Assembly: GCF_900156105.1 (NCBI RefSeq)
Contig: NZ_FTMS01000008.1
Coordinates: 1-64,000, forward strand
Direction of reading: 5' to 3'
Length of the DNA: 64,000 nucleotides
DNA from: Alkalispirochaeta americana
Lineage (GTDB): Bacteria > Spirochaetota > Spirochaetia > DSM-27196 > Alkalispirochaetaceae
A model generated the notes under the pieces. That model saw nothing but the letters and a program-made list of their open reading frames with translations, did no database searches and was not told where the DNA came from. Position 1 is the first letter of the stretch. Each line of letters begins with the position of its first letter. Position numbers and translations under genes: made by a program. Positions 59,611 to 64,000 of the stretch are shown here, one piece after another.

Positions 59611-60094
59611 CCGGGCCGGAAGGCTCCGAACCAGGCACCCCGGGGAGAACAGCCTCAGCCAGATGATCCAGCAGGGACGAGCCTTTTTGCTCTACCGAGA
59701 AGACAAAGGGCCGATCCTGTCCTGTGATATCCGTGAGGCAACAGGGGCTCCCCTGAGAACCAAGAAGACGCGCCAGGGGCCCCGGCTCTTCCCCCCGATC
59801 CAGCAGGAGATCCTCCGAAAGCGGAACCTCGAGCACCACCTCTCCCGACGAGGACGCGCCGCCCCCGACTGAGGCCCCTCCTCCGAGAGCAGAAATCCAG
59901 TTCTGCTGGGGGAAGTGGTGGAAAAAGAAGCTTTCCTCCGTGAGGTAGAGCAACCCCCAGAGGGGACCCGAGACCTCCCTTCCTGAAAGGTATCGACCCA
60001 GTGCGTAGGATCGAACAGGGCACCCCAGCTCTTCCTCCCGGGTGCGCCAGAAGTCATGCCGCTCCTGGCCGGTCTCGTCGATAAAATCAGTCAT
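59603..60094 (-). CDS. Hypothetical cytosolic protein downstream of the chemotaxis receptor
   Basis: The 163-residue protein has no recognised family and no signal peptide. It contains GPLWGLLYLTEESFFFHHFPQQNWISALGG, a strand-rich stretch, then a Gly-rich linker and ARLLGSQGSPCCLTDITGQDRPFVFSVEQ. GAGGAGG precedes the ATG at 60094, and the gene starts only 9 nt after the receptor gene, so it is cotranscribed with it. A role near chemotaxis signalling is possible but unsupported by sequence. Confidence 0.68.
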   Translation of the reverse strand: MTDFIDETGQERHDFWRTREEELGCPVRSYALGRYLSGREVSGPLWGLLYLTEESFFFHHFPQQNWISALGGGASVGGGASSSGEVVLEVPLSEDLLLDRGEEPGPLARLLGSQGSPCCLTDITGQDRPFVFSVEQKGSSLLDHLAEAVLPGVPGSEPSGPEA

Positions 60095-60103
60095 CACCCC
60101 TCC

Positions 60104-62104
60104 TCAGGACGAAGGGAGAGGCGCTTCTTCGGGCTTGAGGGCAACACCCGTTTCATGATCTTCCTCTCGTTTTCCATTTTTGCCTGTACCGCCCCGTCCG
60201 CCCGTACTGCCTGCGCTGAGGTTCTCCCCGGACGAGGCTTCTCCTTCTTCTTCGGACGAATCCTGGGATCCTATCCTGAACGTCTCCACCAGCTCCGAGA
60301 GCACCTGGGTGCGCCCCCGGCTCTCGTCGGACAGGCGGGAGATGTCCGTAAGCGAGCCCAGGACCTCCCGCGCTCCATGATCTATCTCCTCCAGCCCGTT
60401 GGCAATGGTTCCGGACATCGCCTCGGCCTGATCCATAACAGCGGCGATCTCCCGGGTGTTATCGGCGATCGTCCCGGCCGAGTCATTCACCGCTTCGGTT
60501 ATTCCGGCAATCTCCCGGGTGGTTTCCACGATGGACTCGCTTCCGCTACTGAGCTGCACCATGTTGGAGCTGATCTCCTCCAGGGCGGTACGGAAGAGGT
60601 TTACATCCTTGCTGATAACATCAAAGGTTTCAGCACCGACCTGACTGGCCTCAAGGGCATTTCTGATCTTGCCGGTGATCGATTTCAGCAAGGAATCGAT
60701 CTGGTACGCGTTATCACTGGTGCTTTCCGCAAGTTTCCGGATCTCTTCGGCCACAACGGCAAAGCCCCGTCCTGCGTCCCCGGCGTGGGCACTCTCAATC
60801 GCGGCGTTCATGGAGAGGAGGTTTGTCTGCTCCGCCACGGCGTTGATGATCTCGATGATTTCCAGGATATCGTCGATCTCGGCCGTAACAGACCCGATGA
60901 TATCCTTGGTGTTGTTTATTTTCTCCCCGCCTTCGAGGATGACCTGGACCAGCTTCTCGGCGGCGTCCTTGCGATCCTGGGAAAGGCGCGTCACATCCTG
61001 GATGGAACCGTTCATGACGTCTATGGCGGTGCTGCTGCGCTGAACGCTCTCGGCCTGGCGCTGGATGCTCTCTCGCAGGGACTGAATCCGCTGGTCTATA
61101 TCGCTGACAGCGGTTGTGCTGTTGTCGATACCGGTATCGAGGTTGCGAAACTGCGCCGTCAGGGAGGCGATGTTCTGACTGATCTCGTGAAGCGCCGAGG
61201 CGCTTTGGGATGAACCCGCCGCAAGGCCGTCGGTGAGCTCCTCCGTGGCATCCACGGCCTCACGGACGGAGATGATAAATTGCTCGATCACCTCCAGGGT
61301 CTGGTTGAGGTTCCCCCCCAGACGCGAAAGCTCGTCGTTTCCCGAGAGGGTGGAGCGAACGGTCACATCCCGGGTAGCAACCCGGCTCATGGCCGTCTCC
61401 AGGCTGTAGACCCGGCGGGTGATCCCCCGGGTGAAATAATAGACCGCCACCACCGAGACGATGGTAACCACCGTGGCAAGGATCGCGATGGCCCGGTGGA
61501 TGATCAACCGGATCGCGTCGGCCTGGCGTTCCACCGCTCCGGCAACGTTCAGGAGGTTGCCCTCCACCAGATCCCGCGCGGCCAGGTCAAAGGAACGCAG
61601 TTCCGAAATCAGGCGGCTCAGCTGAAACTGGATGAAAGGGTACGACCCATCCTCCATGAGGTACTGATTCAGCAAAAGAAGCCCCCGCTTGCGGAACATG
61701 GGGATCGTCTCGTCGTCGAGGATTTCCTGAAGCTGATTCCGGGCTCCGGCAAAGCGCTCCCGCGAACCGGCCCAGACAAACTGGGTTCGTTCCAGGGAAT
61801 CCGCCAGAGCACGAGGCACATAGGCCAGGGCCGAGTGTTCTCCCAGCTCCGCCAGGGCCTGATCAAACTGCTGGAACCGGCTGTCCCACTGCTCTACCAT
61901 GCGGTCCACCGTGCGCTCCGAGACCAGAAGTTCCTTGTTGATATCCGTGAGCCGATAGACATGGCGCAGAACGATGTTTGTTTGCAAGTTGAAATCGTCA
62001 ATCTGGTTGACGATCCGGTAGGCCACCAGAATCCCCCCTGCCACCAGGGCAAAGGCTACCAGGAGAGAAATAACGATAATGTTTATTTGCGATCGAATTT
62101 TCAC
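60104..62104 (-). CDS. Methyl-accepting chemotaxis protein
   Basis: The 666-residue transmembrane receptor has a first helix INIIVISLLVAFALVAGGILVAY and a helical periplasmic domain of about 190 residues. The second helix is AILATVVTIVSVVAVYYF; a HAMP domain and a long cytosolic coiled coil follow. The hairpin tip reads INAVAEQTNLLSMNAAIESAHAGDAGRGFAVVAEEIRKLA. The C-terminal 40 residues are low-complexity and charged. It would signal to CheA/CheW. The GTG at 62104 lies 7 nt after TACACT without a ribosome site, so a leaderless start was chosen over the longer frame. Confidence 0.94.
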   Translation of the reverse strand: MKIRSQINIIVISLLVAFALVAGGILVAYRIVNQIDDFNLQTNIVLRHVYRLTDINKELLVSERTVDRMVEQWDSRFQQFDQALAELGEHSALAYVPRALADSLERTQFVWAGSRERFAGARNQLQEILDDETIPMFRKRGLLLLNQYLMEDGSYPFIQFQLSRLISELRSFDLAARDLVEGNLLNVAGAVERQADAIRLIIHRAIAILATVVTIVSVVAVYYFTRGITRRVYSLETAMSRVATRDVTVRSTLSGNDELSRLGGNLNQTLEVIEQFIISVREAVDATEELTDGLAAGSSQSASALHEISQNIASLTAQFRNLDTGIDNSTTAVSDIDQRIQSLRESIQRQAESVQRSSTAIDVMNGSIQDVTRLSQDRKDAAEKLVQVILEGGEKINNTKDIIGSVTAEIDDILEIIEIINAVAEQTNLLSMNAAIESAHAGDAGRGFAVVAEEIRKLAESTSDNAYQIDSLLKSITGKIRNALEASQVGAETFDVISKDVNLFRTALEEISSNMVQLSSGSESIVETTREIAGITEAVNDSAGTIADNTREIAAVMDQAEAMSGTIANGLEEIDHGAREVLGSLTDISRLSDESRGRTQVLSELVETFRIGSQDSSEEEGEASSGENLSAGSTGGRGGTGKNGKREEDHETGVALKPEEAPLPSS

Positions 62105-62111
62105 AGTTGCT

Positions 62112-62140
62112 AGTGTAGTACGACCATCTGTATCAGGCAA
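62112..62140 (-). promoter_or_regulatory. Promoter of the chemotaxis receptor gene, leaderless type
   Basis: Leftward TTGCCT (62140-62135), 17 bp, TACACT (62117-62112), then 7 nt to the GTG. The -35 element overlaps the end of dusA. Confidence 0.65.
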
Positions 62141-63122
62141 GGGATTCTTTTTGAACATCCCGGGGCACTGAGGCCAGAGCGTGTCCGAGGAGCTGCTCCG
62201 GAGGGAGGTCGGGCAAGGCGCCACTCAGACCCCGTTTCCAGCTGCGGGCCCCGGGCCGTCCGGCGAAGAGCCCCAGCATGGGCGTGAAGACCCAGCGGGG
62301 GGAGCCCCCCCGGGAACAAAGATCCTCCAGATAGGGGATCATCTGCTCTACCACCTTCTCCCGGGTCAGCCCCTCGGCCTGTAGCCGGAAATCTCCAAAA
62401 ACCGCCCCATCCAGGCGCGCCAGCAGCGCCGGATCAGCAAAGGCGGCCCGTCCTATCATGACTGCGTCCAGATGCTTCAGGTGGTCCTGAACGTCCTGGA
62501 GGGACCGCACCTGGCCGTTTATCTCGATCTTCAGATGGGGGCGATCTTCCTTGAGCCGGTAGACATCATCATACCGCAGGGGCGGCACCGATCGGTTCTG
62601 CTTCGGCGAGAGCCCCCGGAGGACCGCGATTCTGGCGTGAACGGTAAAGCGCCGAACACCCGTGGCTGCCAGGGTGTCCACAAAGGAGAGCATATCCTCG
62701 TAGCGGGGGGTCTCTTCCAGACCGATCCGGTGCTTCACCGTCACCGGTTTGTCCGTGGCCGAACGCATTGCCTGGAGAAGGCGCGCAACCAGAGGAGGGT
62801 CTGCCATCAGGCAGGCCCCAAAGTTCCCCTTCTGGACCCGTTCGCTGGGACATCCCGCGTTGAGGTTATACTCGTCGTACCCGAAAGGCTCGGCCAGCTC
62901 CACGGCCCGGGCCAGCTCATCGGGATCGTCCCCGGCGAGTTGAAGGCTCAGGGGGTGCTCGTCGGGATGGAAGGCCAGGAGCCCCTCCCGATTACCGTGG
63001 ACCACCGCCGCCGAGGTGACCATCTCGGTATACAGAAGCGTTCGCCGGGTAAGCCGCCGGGCAAAGTAGCGGTAGTGCCGATTGGTCCAGTCCAGCATGG
63101 GAGCCACGCTTACGGGGATCAC
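62133..63122 (-). CDS. dusA: tRNA-dihydrouridine synthase, DusA-like
   Basis: The 329-residue flavoprotein reduces specific uridines of tRNA to dihydrouridine. It has VAPMLDWTNRHYRYFARRL, the catalytic Cys in NLNAGCPSERVQKGNFGACLM, VKHRIGLEE and the DusA-typical HARIAVLRGLSPKQNRSVPPL. The GTG at 63122 has GGGAGG upstream and overlaps the mnmA stop by 4 nt (GTGA); the open frame further upstream lies inside mnmA. Two tRNA-modifying genes are thus coupled. Confidence 0.94.
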   Translation of the reverse strand: MIPVSVAPMLDWTNRHYRYFARRLTRRTLLYTEMVTSAAVVHGNREGLLAFHPDEHPLSLQLAGDDPDELARAVELAEPFGYDEYNLNAGCPSERVQKGNFGACLMADPPLVARLLQAMRSATDKPVTVKHRIGLEETPRYEDMLSFVDTLAATGVRRFTVHARIAVLRGLSPKQNRSVPPLRYDDVYRLKEDRPHLKIEINGQVRSLQDVQDHLKHLDAVMIGRAAFADPALLARLDGAVFGDFRLQAEGLTREKVVEQMIPYLEDLCSRGGSPRWVFTPMLGLFAGRPGARSWKRGLSGALPDLPPEQLLGHALASVPRDVQKESLA

Positions 63123-64000
63123 GGGTAATCCTCCCGGGGCAGAATCATTCCCGAGCCGAGACACTCCAGGGATCGGTAGAAGACTGCAAACTGGCCCGGA
63201 GCAACGCCCCGGTCGGCCCGCTCCATGGTGACTTGAAATCCCCGGGCCGAGGGTTCAAGACGACAGGGAATGAGATCCGGCCCGTGGCGAAGTTTCAGCT
63301 GCAACGATGATGATCCCGCCCATTCCCCGGGCGGGTCGGCCAGGGCGTTCACGGAGCCGACCTCGAAGGTATCCCGCGCCTGATGAGCCACCCGTTCGGC
63401 GTGGGAGACCCTGACCAGGTTGGTATCGATGTTCCGGTCCGTTACGTACCAGGGGCCGTTGCCGAGGCCCAGCCCCTGACGCTGACCCACGGTGAAGAAC
63501 CAGGCTCCCCGGTGACGGCCCAGCTCGCGGCCCGTCTCGTGCTCCACAATGAGGCCCTCCTGCTCACCCAGGTAGTGGCGGACAAAATCGCTGTAGCGAA
63601 TTTTCCCCAGAAAGCAGATCCCCTGGCTGTCGGGGCGATCCTGGTTGGAGAGATTCAGCCCCACGGCCCGCTCGCGGACCTGCGCCTTTGTGAGCTCCCC
63701 CAGGGGAAACTCCGCCCGGGCAAGCTGCTCCTGGGAGAGATGGGAGAGGAAATAGGTCTGATCCTTCACGGGATCCGGTGCCATTGCCAGACGGGCGAGC
63801 CCCCCACCTTCATCCCGGTATACCCGGGCGTAGTGGCCCGTGACGACACGATCGGCCTCCTCCTGGAGGGCATCAAAAAACGCTCCGAACTTGATTCGCT
63901 GGTTGCAGAAAATGTCCGGCGAGGGGGTGCGACCCGCCCGGAGTTCATCCAGGGTGTAACTCACCACCCGCTGGTAATACTCCTCCTGGAGGGGAACCAC
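63119..64000 (-). CDS. mnmA: tRNA-specific 2-thiouridylase MnmA, C-terminal part
   Basis: The gene runs off the right edge of the window, so its N-terminus with the ATP-binding loop is missing. The visible 293 residues include TPSPDIFCNQRIKFG with the catalytic Cys, VTGHYARV, PVKDQTYFLSHL and DSQGICFLGKIRYSDFV with the second Cys. A C-terminal OB-like domain follows. It makes 2-thiouridine at position 34 of Lys, Glu and Gln tRNAs. The stop codon overlaps the dusA GTG. Confidence 0.95.
   Translation of the reverse strand: MVPLQEEYYQRVVSYTLDELRAGRTPSPDIFCNQRIKFGAFFDALQEEADRVVTGHYARVYRDEGGGLARLAMAPDPVKDQTYFLSHLSQEQLARAEFPLGELTKAQVRERAVGLNLSNQDRPDSQGICFLGKIRYSDFVRHYLGEQEGLIVEHETGRELGRHRGAWFFTVGQRQGLGLGNGPWYVTDRNIDTNLVRVSHAERVAHQARDTFEVGSVNALADPPGEWAGSSSLQLKLRHGPDLIPCRLEPSARGFQVTMERADRGVAPGQFAVFYRSLECLGSGMILPREDYP

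Overview
The window is a gene-dense, GC-rich stretch of a bacterial chromosome with about 55 protein genes, most of them in short operons on both strands. No rRNA, tRNA, CRISPR array, insertion sequence or prophage was seen. The gene content suggests a free-living, sugar-using, anaerobic or facultative spirochaete of the Spirochaeta/Alkalispirochaeta kind. The evidence is indirect: several cyclic-nucleotide-binding proteins, including a metallo-beta-lactamase phosphodiesterase-like protein; a class I (anaerobe-type) hybrid cluster protein; LytS/YesN-type sugar sensing; and lipoproteins typical of diderms. This placement is an inference from the proteins.

Layout. 1-6.1 kb: a long-form Xaa-Pro aminopeptidase, a cNMP-binding protein-glmS-secreted protein operon, and a lamin-tail-like lipoprotein. 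6.2-13.6 kb: thioredoxin and a complete tryptophan operon reading leftward (trpE-trpGD-trpCF-trpB-trpA) with two gene fusions, preceded by a ribosome-dependent attenuator with a WWW leader peptide. 13.6-15.2 kb: ssb and an unknown coiled-coil-like gene. 15.2-20.2 kb: an archaic-type chaperone-usher pilus operon (pilin, chaperone, usher, tip protein). 20.2-25.9 kb: esterase, MoCF-domain protein, TPR protein, cNMP/MBL phosphodiesterase-like protein, gamma-carbonic anhydrase, methyltransferase. 26-29.5 kb: a fused glucose-6-phosphate dehydrogenase/6-phosphogluconolactonase followed by malic enzyme, an NADPH-making pair. 29.6-38.1 kb: a two-component system, peroxiredoxin, old yellow enzyme, Uup, a SmtB/CzrA-like Zn-site repressor, and a Crp/Fnr regulator divergent from hcp. 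38.2-47.5 kb: a sugar ABC transporter and a membrane-anchored binding protein/LytS/YesN sensing system. 47.6-51.5 kb: a TPP-riboswitch-controlled thiamine transporter. 51.5-64 kb: Aat-like transferase, PrcB-domain protein, mgtE with a candidate leader peptide, prfC, an orphan ABC ATPase, a DHOD-like protein, galM, a chemotaxis receptor, dusA and the 3' part of mnmA.

Three themes run through the window. First, many genes lack a Shine-Dalgarno sequence but carry a TANNNT -10 element 5-9 nt before the start codon, so they are probably transcribed as leaderless mRNAs. Second, leader-peptide regulation looks common: trpL before trpE, an acidic, proline-containing MgtL-like peptide before mgtE, and a short ORF between the TPP aptamer and thiB. 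Third, small tandem duplications of 9-18 bp sit at or beside several start codons. Within operons, 4-nt ATGA/GTGA overlaps are the rule, indicating translational coupling.
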